Below are positions 26,873 through 40,929 of a stretch of DNA of 64,000 bases, one piece after another (the stretch's first letter is position 1; each line of letters begins with the position of its first letter). The notes beneath the pieces were generated by a model. It was not told where the DNA came from, ran no database searches, and saw only the letters and a list, made by a program, of their open reading frames with translations. The DNA lies in NCBI RefSeq assembly GCF_037975245.1, contig NC_092567.1, positions 2,713,214 through 2,777,213 of the forward strand. Reading direction: 5' to 3'. This stretch comes from Apostichopus japonicus (lineage: Eukaryota > Echinodermata > Holothuroidea > Aspidochirotida > Stichopodidae). The position numbers were made by a program, and so were the translations under genes.

Positions 26873-26938
26873 TAATGACGTTATATATGACGTTATATAT
26901 GACGTTATATATGACGTTATATATGACGTTATATATGT
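26873..26938. repeat. 12-bp tandem repeat
   Basis: About five and a half units of GACGTTATATAT/GACGTTATATAT-type sequence in perfect register. Each unit carries a TATATA core and a GACGT half-palindrome. Confidence 0.9.
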
Positions 26939-29386
26939 AAATGATTCAAAATTCCCAACCCCCATCCACTTCCCAGCCAATCAACTAAATTTCACTTGTG
27001 CTAAACTTGAACTTAAGTTCGTGTTATTCATTTACGTGTTTATTATCAGTAGGTGGTCTTATTAAACACTGACGTAAAATAAGATCAGCCAGTTTTCCCG
27101 TCAATTTTTCTCGTTATACAACCAAATACTCCTAACGTCGTGCAAATAGAGAGAGACTTTCGTGTTGTCAATCTTGAACTCTGATGTGTGTTCTGTTGTA
27201 TTTATCAATTAATTTAATGATCATTATCAGTACGTTGACTAATTAAACACATACAAAATTAACTAGGAACAATCATTACCCTATCACTGAACTTACATCA
27301 ATCTGATACTTACGCTTGCTTAAGATGAATTGCCACAATATGTCAGCTTGCGGTATACCGTATACTGCGTTGTTAACTAGAAGATATATCTCTTTACTGC
27401 AGACCACAAAATCACACCATGAAGGATGAAATAAGCCATTTACTCAGTTATAGAAATAAAACGATACAGAATCATACATTAAATTGTGAGACACAAAATA
27501 TTTTGCATTTGAATTAAAAATAAAAACGAGTCTTTGGAGTAGCTAAACAATTCTAATTAGATTCTAGTTTGGTTTGAATGAAATCAAATTTTATATTAAC
27601 TTAAGTAACTTGGTCAGAATCACACCTAGTTTTTACATATTTTATGTCCCGGTTTCACTCAATTTCTGTCGAAGGTCATCTGAGGTCAGGAGGGACCAAT
27701 ACTTCCTACAATACTTCTAGAAAAGTTTGGGATCAACTTGAAGAGAAAGTTTCAATTTAAGGCAAACAGAACGATAGCGACACTTTTATCAGGAGAAGAA
27801 GAATTTCTTGATCACAACTGCAACTTTACCAGCCTCACCTGTTTTGAAAGTAACTGTATAGACATAACATTCTATGTGATCTTAATGCAGGCCAGAACAA
27901 GTTACTACATATACTACATGTTACACAGAGATAACACTGTTGACAACATTTCTCTGATTAGTTTTTTATTGCTCCCATTGGTATTACAACATCAATACAA
28001 GTCAATAATTTCATATTTTGATTCCATCATACGAACTTTTGATAGAGTAACAGATAAACGGGATTAATATGTTGTGATTGTATCACTATGAGAGACCAGG
28101 ATCGCCTCAAAGGGAACAAGTGTGTTTGTTGCAGAGAGCTCTTATTTGTACAAGCATACAGAAAGACGGAAGATACCAAGATCAATTACAAAATAAAGTA
28201 ATAATTATTTCCTTGGAAATATCTAATATCGTAAACACTGCAACGCGGTGATATCATCCATATTTATCTGTCAATCTGAGTATTTTGTTATGTAAATATA
28301 TTCAGTTTTTCGGGACGTTGCGTGGGTAATATTGGTAAACTTGAGGCTTCATAATATCCAATAGGCTTAAAGCAAATACGACACGAACTAAATTATAATG
28401 TAGAGATCATGAATATTCATTAATCATCAAGCAGCACCAGTAATAAGAAGAAGCAATATAATGATACAAGAAGAATGAAAGATATGTATGGAGAGCTGAT
28501 CATTGCATTTAAGGTTTATGTTAAGTATACAGACCATTATCTTCGTTACTTTTATGTTAAAATCTTACTATAATACGTCAAAGTCACTTGTTCCTATTGT
28601 CTTCAAAGAAACACCATTAGAGATCATGATAATGGAACAAAGAACTGGATTAAAAAACAAAACATGTCATTGTTATTAATTTATGTCTAAGACAAAGTTT
28701 CAGTATAATATTGAATAACACAATCAATGGTATAACGGTAGACAGCCAGTCATTGTTATTATGATAACATTTCACAATATTCTTCTAATATTCACTGGAT
28801 TACGCGTGAGTAATATCAAAGATGAATTAATAATATAGAAATAGGAGGAACGAAAGAAAGCAACTAAACCTTGAAAGAAAGTAAAATTACTAAATGGTTT
28901 AAGCAGAAAGCAGTCTAACAACTAATGACTAAATAAAACAATAATTAGAGCAATTATTAGTTAGAGCCTTATAATTGTTCTAAATCAATAGAAAATATCG
29001 GAATATAAAGAAATAAAGAAGATCTGAAATAAAATGAAACCAGAAGAACTATTTAAAGACGCAACAAGATAACAATGAAAGAATAAAATTAAAAGTATAT
29101 ACTAAACAGAGCCGATCTTTGTATTTAAGAATTACTTGATAAACACATACTATTATCAGCTTTCTACGCCAAAATTATATAATGCTAAAATAATTTACTT
29201 TTTAACGTTCTGCGTATATACCATATTAAAGTTGACTGTTAATGAAGCAATTGATGAAGTCAAATGTAAAATTTTAAAGCTTATTCAAATCTACAATTCT
29301 TGTATCTAAACAAATATTCAAGAATCCATATCTCCAAAATCAAGTTATTTTGTGTTGCTAAAATGCGTAAGTGACCTTAAGTGACT
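26939..29386. other. Gene-free stretch
   Basis: AT-rich sequence with no recognised gene or element. The 109-codon open frame at 27738-28067 has no recognised motif. Confidence 0.4.
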
Positions 29387-29875
29387 TGCTCATCGATTGC
29401 TTACCTATCACATAATATTCGGATGATCTATAGCTTACCTATCACATGATAGTACAATGATAGATAGCTTACCTATCATGTAATATTAAAATGAGCCATA
29501 GCTTACCAATCATGTAATATTAATATCATCGATGGCTTACCTATTACATGATATTAATATGATCGATATCTTACCTAACATGTAATATTAAAGATCGACA
29601 GCTTACCTATCACATAATGTAAACATGATCGATAGATTACCTATCATGTAATATTAAAATGACCGATAGCTTACCTATCACATAATAGTAATATGATCCA
29701 TAGCTTACCTATCACATAATATTACAATGATCGATAGCTTACCTATCACATAATATTAATATGATCAATAGCTTACCAATCACATAATATTACAATGATC
29801 GATAGATTACCTATCACATACTATTACAAATGATAGGTTGCTTACCTATCACATAATATTAATATGATTGATGGG
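29387..29875. repeat. 34-bp minisatellite, 14 units
   Basis: Units follow the plan GATCGATAGC-TTACCTATCA-CATAATATTA-ATAT. The TTACC word recurs about every 34 bases from roughly 29400 to 29843 (14 times). Units differ by substitutions (CACATAAT/CATGTAAT, TATCA/AATCA) and small indels. There is no unique spacer between units, so it is an ordinary tandem repeat. Confidence 0.92.
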
Positions 29876-30119
29876 TTTGATTCTCTTTTAGACTAACTAA
29901 CAAATAGAAACTTTAAAAGTTGCAGTAAAGTAAAAACGAAGGAAACAATAAAAATGATAAGTGAAACACAGGGAGCATCCATTGTAAGGTTTACTAAATG
30001 TACAGACAATTATCAGCGTTATTCTAACAATACAATATTAACCAGAGCCTGACGGTCACTATGGTTACTTGCTTAGTGAAAGATTAAAAAAAATTACGTC
30101 ATCACCCAATACGGTATCA

Positions 30120-30665
30120 TAATATTTATGCCCATATTTGCCAGCTATTAACCAACAACTGTATTCCAAGTTTGGATACAACATAATGCACTTGAAGATT
30201 GTGGACTAATTGTGGCCTTCCCAAAAATTGGGTCCAATACAATTTTGTCCTCAAATGGTCCCAAAAATATTGCGCTCACGAATTCGAACCAAAGAACATA
30301 TCCCAAATTGCAATTGAGTTGGAAATATAAGTTGGTCCTGCTGGCCCAAAAATGTGCGCGGAATTATTGGGGTCCAGATGGCCTACATGTACCAGCTATT
30401 AACCAACAACTGTATACCAAGTTTGGCTACAACCAGACTTACGGTAGCGGTGTTATTGCAATGGAGAGAAAATATGGGCTCAGATGGTCCCAAAATATAT
30501 TTGGCCCAAAAATTTGGGTCCAAAGAAGTTGCCTCAAAATACATTTTAGTTGAAAATAAAATTTGGTTCCACCAGCTCAAAAATGAGTCCGGAATTTGTT
30601 GGGGCCCAGATAGTAACCAGCAACTGTATACCAAGTTTGGCTACAATCCGACCCGGCTCGGGTTG
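30120..30665. repeat. Repeat of about 215-250 bp, three units
   Basis: A 40-base block with CAACTGTATACCAAGTTTGG occurs at about 30137, 30388 and 30608. The sequences between the blocks share CAAAAATTGGGTCC, TGGTCCCAAAA(T)ATAT and CAGATGG-type words. Overlapping + frames (30212-30553 and 30354-30926) exist because the repeat is stop-poor. I see no evidence that they are genes. Confidence 0.75.
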
Positions 30666-30929
30666 CGGAGTTATTGCAATGTAAAACGTTTTACGTTTGA
30701 AACCATAACCGTATTAATATTCATAAGGTCAGCGCTACAAAAATTGGGCACACCTTCTTACTATAATACATCTACAATAACAAGTATGACAAATATGCAT
30801 CACCCCGATGTTGAGTTATCGCGGACTCAAGCAAGTGTCACAGACGCACACATACACGCACACGCCATCACCATTGCATATATTCCTTTTGCCTTCGATA
30901 AGGAATCAAAACTTGGTATACACTAAACT

Positions 30930-33900
30930 ATGTCTATTTTGCAATTAATGGGTATTGTCATCATCACATACTCAAAAACAAAGTTGGGAACCTAGCCAAT
31001 CCAAAGTCAAACTAAGGAAGTAAAACATAAGAAAAATGGAAAATTTTGCTTTCAGTGTGCAACTATGACATCACACCTGTTTGCTTCAAGTTCATTTTTG
31101 GTACATACTGTTTTCAGCTATTGATATATCGAAAACGCAATTTAGGATTTGGATACAAATTTCACCCGGATGTTTAGTATATGATTCTCTTTAATAAGTC
31201 AAATGTACATTTTTCTTTTCTCATTTTTAAGCTCACGACGTTACAGTCTCTTTTGAGTCAAAATATAACCAACACCTCAACAGACAGTTTTAAAAATGTA
31301 GCAAAAATTTAAATTAAGCAAATGCAAAATAACAATATGATCCTTAACTTGACTGTTACTGATGAAATGTTAGTGTTAACACTAAACAGAAACTTAACTA
31401 TGTTTCTTTGTCTGTGAAGTATTTTGAGCGTTCATGTAATAGTTTTCGTGTGCTGATGGGACCAGTCAATACAACAAATAGGGTATGACGTAAAGTGATA
31501 ACAATAAACTTAATTCTTAAGATGATGATTTGAAACGATTATAAATCAACAAAAACAATATAAAGCGAAAATAAAATAATAATTAAATAATACAATAAAA
31601 AAATATTGATCGATTAAGTTAAGTTTCAGTTACTTACTATACAGAATATACATTTTTTTTTATATCATCATATGATATGACGTCACAGTCTTCTTATTGT
31701 CTTCAAATTAAGAACGGTAATACATTGGAACCGACAAACATCAAGAAATGCTGACTTAAAAAAAAAAACATACAACATATATTAATTAATATCACCTCTA
31801 AGTTCTTGCAGTTTGCTTTTAAAACACAAAGGTATTGTAGATAACCAATGAATGTCATTTAGTCCTAACGTTGACACAATTAATGTGGCTCTACTCTTTG
31901 TTAGATTTAAGACATTACGTAACCGATACGTCACAGTTTACATCAAATGCAGTAAAAGGAAGAACGAAGAAAAAGTGTAATCATGCCCTCTTAGTTACCG
32001 AGTGTATGTGGATACAGTATATGTACATATTTTTACCAAAGCGGTATAAACAAGTCTGCTTAAAAATAGTATAGAAATATTAACAGAATTAGGCGTGTAA
32101 TCAATTATCTGAGTAGTAAGGTGTTTGTCGGGGAAGGCCGGGGGGGTTGGAAGGTGGAGATATGGGTTTGGAATTGGGATGAATCATAGCATTACATACA
32201 ATTGGACTTATAAAGGATGTTATGACCTGCAAACGAGGAGTACGTAAAACAAACGTTGCTCTTTATTTACGCATGTAACGAAGACTGTAACATACTGGGG
32301 GAAAAATACTGTATATTACCATATAATTCCCATTCGACAGATTCAGGTTCTGATGGTGGTGCAAATAACTACTATAACATCCACTTGATCACCAAAGTGG
32401 TGGGAACGTCATCAAACCCTCCCAACTGCCCCCCCCCACACCCCGCCCCTCCACATATACGCAAAGAGTAAGATTGGGATTGTGCTTTTTTCCCTCTCTC
32501 AATAGTTGACATCCAAGAAAATATAGTCTCCTATACTGATGACGTAGTGGTTGTTGGATGACGTCATTAGTAGTTTAATTAGCGAGTAGCAATGTGAATT
32601 TGGCTTTAATAGCAAATGAATTTAGATTTAGAAATGAAAGTATATGTGGACAGTAATGTGGGTAATGAAACGTAAGAAATGACTTGTTGTACACTTAACA
32701 ATAAACTACTAAGTAGCGTGTATGATCATGTAAGATATCGCATCTTTCTTAAGTAAGAAAACGCTTGCAATAAATTTAAATGATGCATGCTACCTGGGGT
32801 TAAACCCGCCTAATAGGTGGGTAATATATCTTAATTAATAGTGGACGAGTCTTTCATAATTACTCATTCTTTCTTATATGTACTTTCCTGTCATCGTTTT
32901 GTTTTAAACTTCATAAAGCTGAATTCAAGAGAGAAAAATAGTACATTTGTTAATTGTTTCTTCAACTTAGTAATCAGTGACGTCACCATACTATTCCAGT
33001 TTGTGGCGAAGATGAAGTCGCTGTTATCTCAATAGGAGATAGATTGTGGACAGTGCACTCATAACAATCTTTAGCAGCATATACATCAGATTCAGAAATG
33101 GTCACAGGATAACATTTATGTCCCCATCACCCACCCCTCTAGTCCCCCTAACCCTAACCCTAAACCGAATGTGACTAACAAAACCAAATAAATTACATTT
33201 GAACGATTTAGCGCTCAAAACTAAGTAATTGAACATGTAGCATATTAAAGGATGACTTTAAGCACAACATGAATGTTGTTATGTTGTACACCACTGGCTT
33301 TCAGTCTAGGCTGCTTTCACTATAATATTTTGTTTAATTTTGAGACATGTTACTTTTAAGCAGCTCAGTTCATCAGTAAAGGTAACTGGACTATATAATA
33401 TAATACGGAGACAGTTATGTCAGTTCCTCAAATGTAAGACAAAACCCAATGAGGTGAGAAGACTTTTATGGCCTCAAATAAAATTTTAACATTAGAGGAC
33501 AAATTCGACATGGACAAATGTTGTAAAAAATAATCTAAATATGCTTTGGTTTTAGAACAGTTACAAAACTTGATTTTGTTGAGTTATTAAATTCAATTTG
33601 TATCAAACACATTATTTATATGAATATTTAGGCCTGACGTCAAGGGGCTGACGTCATCATCAATTTAGCATTCAAAGAGTATTCCAGACATTTAGCATAT
33701 TTTAAGGTGAATCTCTAAAAAGCCCAGAAAAGTTGAAGAAACTTTAGTAACATTCCTCTTTATTGTACTAAAACATGAAAATACTAAAATTCAGTATAAT
33801 GTAATCCTTTAAACAAAATGTAAATTTCACAGTTAAATCCACTTATTTATTGTATATTGAATTATTAATATTATTGTACAATTTAATCTCTCTACAAGAT

Positions 33901-34170
33901 CCATTCACAGTTAATGTAAAAGTTACAGTCTTCATCAAGTCACCATGTCATTGTCTTGAGAATATAGATGACGTCACAATCATACAGGACTAGTTGCAGG
34001 TGTATTATACTGGAGCTCTATCTGGCACTGTTTGTAGTATTTGGGAGATATAAACAGTTTACAACCTAAACTCTTTCACTGAAATGACTGCCATCGTTTT
34101 GAGAATAGAGCAAATGACGTCACAGTTCTGCTGCTGATTGGCGACGCCAGCATTGAGCTGTAATATAAAG
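30930..34170. other. Gene-free stretch with clustered TGACGTCA palindromes
   Basis: No gene recognised. Perfect TGACGTCA sites lie at 31678, 32559, 32978, 33635, 33649, 33969 and 34115. The segment 32505-32650 is a diverged copy of 21290-21460. A C-run is at about 32430. Confidence 0.45.
33146..33163. repeat. Three telomere-like CCCTAA units
   Basis: Exactly three head-to-tail CCCTAA units (TTAGGG on the minus strand) inside a C-rich patch. This is too short to be more than an interstitial telomere-like scrap or chance. Confidence 0.75.
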
Positions 34171-34176
34171 ATGAAA

Positions 34177-34177
<1 letters not shown>

Positions 34178-34272
<95 letters not shown>
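34178..34272. repeat. (AT)n microsatellite
   Basis: About 47 uninterrupted AT dinucleotides. Frames across it read Ile-Tyr repeats on both strands and are artefacts. Confidence 0.97.
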
Positions 34273-34275
<3 letters not shown>

Positions 34276-37200
34276 GGTACATTTGTTATATAAATAATGG
34301 GTCGAGCAAAATTCTTATCAGTAGAACAATGGGGAAAATGTGCCAGCAATACCATGAGCCAAAAATAAATATATAAAACACCGCGACACGGGAAACAAGC
34401 TAACGACCGGTATAACGTTGTCTTCTTTGAGCACATAATCAAATGGCGGCGCCCTCTCCAATGCCCTTGGTGTCCTCGTAGGTATGTCTACACATGAATT
34501 GCACATTAACATTCTTATAAACGTCAACGAAGGAATTCACTTGCTCTGTGTGTATACTTTACTATTATTGGTGTTATGCAAAAGGAGATAATTTGTTACA
34601 CAAGACGAATTTGGAGGAAACAAATGGAACAAGATAATGCTCTTTAACATGTTTGTGTTTTAGAAAACAGTATCGTGACCCGCTGACCTTGACATTCCTT
34701 CGGTCTGTCTATTCATGAACCTGTATTTCATTTCTTCCCTTCCTGATCCCACATCACATCTTTTAAATATTCCATTTTACGTCCCTAATTAGGTCACATA
34801 TGCCAAACAGCTGACGAGCCATGACCTTGCTCAGATCTAACTCTCTTATTTTCCACAGATTCTATTATTTTCTGTTTGTCATCAATGGAGTGACGTCACC
34901 ATATCGCACATAGTCGTTTCGTTATGACACTTTCATTGTATACTGACAGTTTTTGTCCCTGTTAGTATTAAAGGAGGACTCACGATCATGTCTCATTTTG
35001 TTTTCATGAAATTAATCATATAATGAGGAAGTGTTGAATTATATACTAATCGTTATAATAACCGTTTTAGTAATAACACACATGTTAGCAGATAAATAAA
35101 TGCATCTTTTTCAAGTTATGGCCTTCTTACGCCTAAGCAGCGGAAAGGAAGGTTGTGTTCATCTAACATAATTGCAATAATGAACATATACTATTATTTC
35201 TGTTAATGAAAGGAACTTATCACTCATCTTCATACATTTAATCAGGGATCAGCTTGGTTCTTAAAACAATATATTAAAACCAATTACAGTTGAAGCAGAT
35301 ATTATTAGTGACCAGATAAGATTAGAAATTACTGATATAGAAATAACAAATGTTGTTAATGATGGAGATTTATTTTAATATATTAAGATTTTACAATTAA
35401 AAGTAACATACATAATCACTGTTAACAAATACAATGTTAAATACTAAGATAGAGAGTATTCAGTTGTATTGACTTACAGTTACTTGAGCCATGCCAGGCT
35501 TCTCTGGTAACTCTCCTCATTGAACCCCTAAACAAGAGGGAAAAGTATAAGCAATGAATATGTATAAGATAACACAATGCAGTGTATTTAAATGTTGTAA
35601 ATATTAATTATATGCAGCCATATAAGAAGTGTTATTTAAAAGATAATGGATTCATGTTACAACAACTTAATTTTACTTCTTATTAAATTCATTTTGCATG
35701 TTTTTAAATGTATGGACCATTTTTGTCTTGTTTATTATTATTTCAGTTATCATTTTAAAGATTTCTAACGATTAAATCCTCTGAATATTTTGGTACTGAA
35801 CATGATATACACATGAAGGCTAAATCCATGAAACCAAGGTCACTAATGTTGTGGTAGCCTTGATTCCATGCTTGAAGGGACCAATTTGTGATGGTTGGAT
35901 TCTATAACAAGTTCTACAGTTTGCTTGAAATATTATAAGTAACAAAAATGAATTGTATATGTCAACAAATATTGATTCAATACTCAGGGATATAATCCTC
36001 TCCCCATCTATAAAAGTGATTTCTGTGTAAAGAATCAGTTCATTTATCTCCACACCCCATCCTCTTACCTGCTGGTAACCATCAAATGACCCTATTCAGG
36101 GGATTTCCGCTTGATATCACGGATGAGTCAAACAATGCAACCTAATATACTATCACACATTAGTGCGATGCAGGGAAATGTTCCGTCCTGTTTATAAGAT
36201 GATATCGTCAAGCTGAGTAGCCATTTTCAATTTAGCTGCACGGTTTAACATTCTCACCATTATGGAAGTTCGACAATCCCTATCAAACATTAATGTAACC
36301 ATGATATAAACATATCCAGGTCACTCATCTCTCAGTATGTTCTTTTCTTAAGTATTCACAAATGTAGGAGCCAAATCAAACTGGACATTGAGTTCAAGAG
36401 ATGGTGAAGGGGGCAGCATTCCTAGGGTGCTAAAATGACCAGTTTACACCATTCTGAAGGTAAACTGATCCATAAACGTGGTTTATATATTCCCAGTTGA
36501 ACCCACCCCTCTACCTTCTACCTCTACAACTTTGAAACCAATCGTAACATTTTGTGTAAAAGTTAAGTAAAATGTTGGGTAGGCCGTGTCACTATCTGAC
36601 ATTCCTTTAATAAAAAAAAAATCTCTGAATTGTTCATTATTGACATATAAGGGGATAGTTAGTTTAGTTGGTTCTCTTGACCATGATAGACATGGTTCTG
36701 CTTTATGTTTCGTTTGACGGAACTTGTGTTATCATTATATTATTTTATGTTCAGTGGAGAGCTATTAACAGTTTAGGCGTTAATTATAAATGCATATTAT
36801 AGTGCGAAATACTATTAACAGTTTAAGTGTTAAATGCGAAAGACAGAGTCTTTCTTGCTGGCGTTACCTTATATTCCAAAACAATAATTTAATCAACCAG
36901 TATAAATAACCGTCCCAATAACACCAGGTAAATATGGGCGGTGGAAGGGGAAGATATAAAGATACTTCGAAGCTGTAACACATTGTAGAAAATACGAACT
37001 GAAAAAAATTTCGGTGTCACGTGATGCAAACTATTGACAGATACATGTTTTATTTGCTCATTTTTCCCTCTATTGTTTTGACTTTACAATGAACGTTAAT
37101 CCAGCGTTAAGCATATTCGTCGCATAATTATTCAAAATGAACGTCTCGTAAAACACGAGTTACCTACTTTTATTTTTCACTATATGTTAGTGTCTCTGTA

Positions 37201-37439
37201 CAGTATCAGTATAGCGTTTCATAATTCAAAATGAAAGGTAATCTGGACATCGAAGGGTGAAACTGACCGCTGTTTATGAAAGTATTGTTAACGCTATGAC
37301 GGTTTAATGTTCGACATCCAAGGGCAATTTGCTTCATTTATCCATTAACATGAAAATAGCTATATATCTAGGTAATTAATTAATATTGTTCCTGTATCTC
37401 CATGGTTACACCTTACCGTTTTGTCTAATATTTCTACAG
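34273..37439. other. No clear gene; two weak minus-strand exon candidates
   Basis: Mostly AT-rich sequence. On the minus strand 35478-35527 is bounded by a pyrimidine-rich acceptor (CCCTCTTGTTTAG) and a GTAAGT donor. 36069-36091 is a 23-base segment bounded by ...CTGAATAG and GTAAGAG. Neither encodes enough to identify. Confidence 0.3.
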
Positions 37440-37666
37440 ACCCCATATATCAAGATGTATTACAACGATTCTACTATGAGTGACTTCTTAACTTCGCCGA
37501 AGAAAGTTGGTGGACAAAAGACGTCCATGAAGAGGGATGAGGTGGTGTTAATATAACTTTTTCATCTAACTTTTAAACGAACTCTAGTTTTGGAACTACG
37601 AGACGCTAGTTTTTTGCCTTTCAGGAGAAATACTTCATCCTGTCAACTCATCCCGTCGCCTGCATG
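37440..37666 (+). other. Candidate pair of coding exons (unidentified gene)
   Basis: 37440-37541 (102 bases) follows an acceptor TATTTCTACAG and ends at GATGAG/GTGGTG. 37625-37666 (42 bases) follows TTTGCCTTTCAG and ends at TGCATG/GTGAGT. Both are multiples of three and read open in the same phase. The first contains an ATG at 37455 and reads STMSDFLTSPKKVGGQKTSM, and the second reads EKYFILSTHPVACM. The 83-base intron is short, the donor of the first exon is weak and I recognise no family. It may be a fragment of a small gene or coincidence. Confidence 0.3.
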
Positions 37667-40600
37667 GTGAGTATACAAACCCAATTTCCCTTATTACAAT
37701 TTATATGCAATGCTAATGTAGCATTAATACACCTTAGCTGCACGTGTACTGTAACGTCATATTTGAAAATAATTTATATGAGCCCTACGAAGAAATATAA
37801 AACGTGACTAGAAATTAGTTCTTTCTGAACAAACGTTGACATCATACTAAACGCCCATAAAAACATTATTTGTTAGCTGGATAAGTCAAACATATAATGT
37901 AACAAATTGAATTAAAAAAAATGGAACCTCCTTAGTTGGTGTTATATGTGTCACCTGTTTGTAAATGTGTTTAGGCAACGACATGTTAATGATCAATGTT
38001 TTCATTTATTTTTCAAAATAAAATTTCATGTAGAGGAAAAAATATGTAAAATTTTAATTCATTGCTAGCTCATTTTGACTAACATTAGAAAGGTTTGGTA
38101 CAATAGGTTTGGTACAATATTCAGAAATTAGCTTTCCTATTGCAAGAAGAAAGAAAAAAAGGATAGAAACTACCAGCGTAAACCATCTCAAAATCTTACT
38201 TGAGGCTTTGAACTGACACACATTTGGGAAGTATTTTGCTCAATAAATGTTTTTTTTTTAAGGTTTATGTTGGAAAAGAGTCAACTCTCATGCACGCAGC
38301 TTCATCCAAATCACTATAGTGTCGTTAGCTACTTACACCGTTGTGTTCATGTCTTTTATATAAACGGACCTGAACTTGAACTTACTTGATGCACCCCTCC
38401 TCCAATTAATCCACTCTGGAAGGGATTACGGTATGACGTCATCACTCAGTCAATAAAACATCAACCGTTCATTTTTACTAGTTTCCTTATATGTCATATA
38501 ACAACAGTTCGCTCTGAGTTAGTGATTTTATGACAAAGTGTATGCTCTCGTTTCACAATACTTCATGATGCTATTACCCAACGGATACAATCCTAAACCA
38601 TCACCAACCCCTCCGCGATCACAGGGAATGATTCTTATGATGTCATTATATCAAATAATACCGGAGTAGAGATTTATGGTAGATTTGAGTATAGACTTCT
38701 ACAGTTAGCACTTTGTGTGTAGAGAAAACTGTTACCCTATAAAAGTGAGATTCAAAATGTGTTTTTTTTTATCAGTAACTTTCACGGTTAATAATCTGTG
38801 AAAAAAAATTCACGGAGAAATTAATGAACAAAGGATTTTCTACAAGAAATTTATAAATATCTTCTTTGATACTTTTGGTATTGGTAACGAATTATGATAT
38901 GCACATCAGCAGAGTGAAAAAAAATAATCATGAAGCATCTGCCGGCGAGAGAGGATTGACATTTTAAACGTTATTTTCCAATATTGTGTGAGGCTTGTAC
39001 CACACCATAACACCGGACTAAACTTATTTTAAAGTATATTCGTTTCTTTGTTTATCATTTCTTTGATTGTGTGTGCGGAAGTAAGATTATTTAGGACGCA
39101 TCTAACTTTGACTTTGAGAACAGTGCTATCACCATTACGAGATATAAACTTGTAACTGGCCTATCTGAATTCCCTGTTCGATACACGACAGTTATAAATC
39201 TTTTCCTCCTGATGAAAAACAAAGTTTAATACTCTTTTGTCTTATTTCTTTGTTCAACAATAATTTATACCTAATTGACTGTTATTAAAATTACCGTTAC
39301 TAATGAACAGGAACATTAATCTATGTCTCTCTTACCTCTTCTCCTGGTAGATTGCCCCTTTTGTCACAGGCCTGAAAGGAAAAGAAATATTATATTCATG
39401 AGATTTTGAAAATGAATTTCAGGGAAATATAACATGGCGAAGCAAAAATTTATAAATTAGAATGATATATCTTCACAAATATCACAGTAAACTATTCCTG
39501 AGAGGTAAACGCACATCTTCATTGAACACATTAAAGTCAATAAAGGAGACAGACTCGTCAATGTAAGATGCACGGACTTAATAACAGAATATAAACATCA
39601 GCTTTACAAGGAAGACATAGTTAGTTTTAAACCCGCCCATAAAGACAGTGACGTCATCAAACACTGAGTGACGTCATAATGATGAACTTCTCACTAAGAT
39701 GATCAGATAAATACCATGAACGACAGAGAAGATGACAAGGAGGGAAAAAGATGACAGTATTCAAAGACAGACCCCAGAATATCGTTATTGGATCGATGTA
39801 ATGATGCAAAAATAAAGCAAAATATTGAGTAGCCCCTTCCCCCTTCGTCTTAGATATTCTGTTTTTATCGTATTGGTTGATCGTGAAGAGATATCCATAA
39901 AGTTTGGGAACTGTAGTTGTATGATGAACAAATCAAATAAGAGACACCAGGGGAGAATTAAATAGACTACTGTAGATCTGTTAAACTTTAAAAATATCAT
40001 AAAATATACAATCCCTGCACAGATTCTTTCTTTCTAAATTTACCCTGGGTGTGTGTATGTTTAATTGATAGTTTTTACATGCGCACATAATCAGTTTTCC
40101 AATAGTTGTCTCTTTCTGTTCAACGTTAGGCAAGGAACACTTAGACCAGGAAGCGACGGTGTGTAAATTAAGGAATATATTGGGTTTGTGTAACCGATGC
40201 GCCCTGTGTGTCTATTAGACTAGTATTGGCAGAAACCACGTGCTGGACTTGGTTTGGATTGCTCATATACTCTATAGAACTCTGTTCGGACTCGAGAGTG
40301 CCATATTCGAACCAACTGGTCTCAAACTTGGCTCTGAATAAAGAATATGTGGACTCTACCACATCAGAGTGTTTCTTATACTATAGCATACCAATATATT
40401 GAATGGTTCTGTTAGAAATTAAGGTACTAAGAACGATAGGAACCATGTGAGGATACAAGGCCCGGATGTTGCATTATTTTATCATCAGTACTTGAATATA
40501 ATTATGAAGATACAATAGTTAATTTGCCGGGTGGTAAATTTTACAAAATCAGCCACATTACTAGGTAATTTGAACACATCCCCCCCCCCCCCCCTTGTCA

Positions 40601-40900
40601 TCCCACTCGGGCCTTAGCTCTTTCGAAATATTATTTTTGTTTTAAATTGTATTTATCAGTTATTCAAAAGACGAAAGAAATAACACAAATATTTTAAAAA
40701 CACTATTATTTCAGATTCACCGTTGCCTTTTTTTTTTTTGGTATCATAATGCTGCTGATTATCCATAGTACTGTACATAAAGAGGATGGTACAAAGAGGA
40801 TGGTACGTTTCTTGAAAATTAAATAAAAACCTTAAATTTAATCTTTTAGTTACACTTTTAAGTAGTCACCTCTCCTTTAATTTTCCTAGTATGTTAAAGT
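37667..40900. other. No clear gene; one 36-base minus-strand exon candidate
   Basis: 39336-39371 on the minus strand is bounded by CCTTTCAG and GTAAGAG. It is 36 bases long and reads ACDKRGNLPGEE in phase 0. TGACGTCA palindromes lie at 38434, 39649 and 39669. A C-run of about 15 is at 40580. Nothing else recognised. Confidence 0.3.
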
Positions 40901-40929
40901 AGATCAAGTTGATGAATCCTACATAACAA

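Noticed and set aside
29387-29875. Regular 34-bp repeat as a possible CRISPR array
   Set aside because: There are no unique spacers between units and no cas-like genes, and the context is eukaryotic. It is a minisatellite.
30212-30926. Overlapping 113- and 190-codon frames as genes
   Set aside because: They cover a repeat of about 215-250 bp in different frames, and the similarity is at DNA level only.
33146-33163. Telomere or chromosome-fusion site
   Set aside because: Only three CCCTAA units in a C-rich patch, which is too few to infer a telomeric origin.
34076-34376. Ile-Tyr repeat proteins on both strands
   Set aside because: Pure translation of an (AT)n microsatellite.
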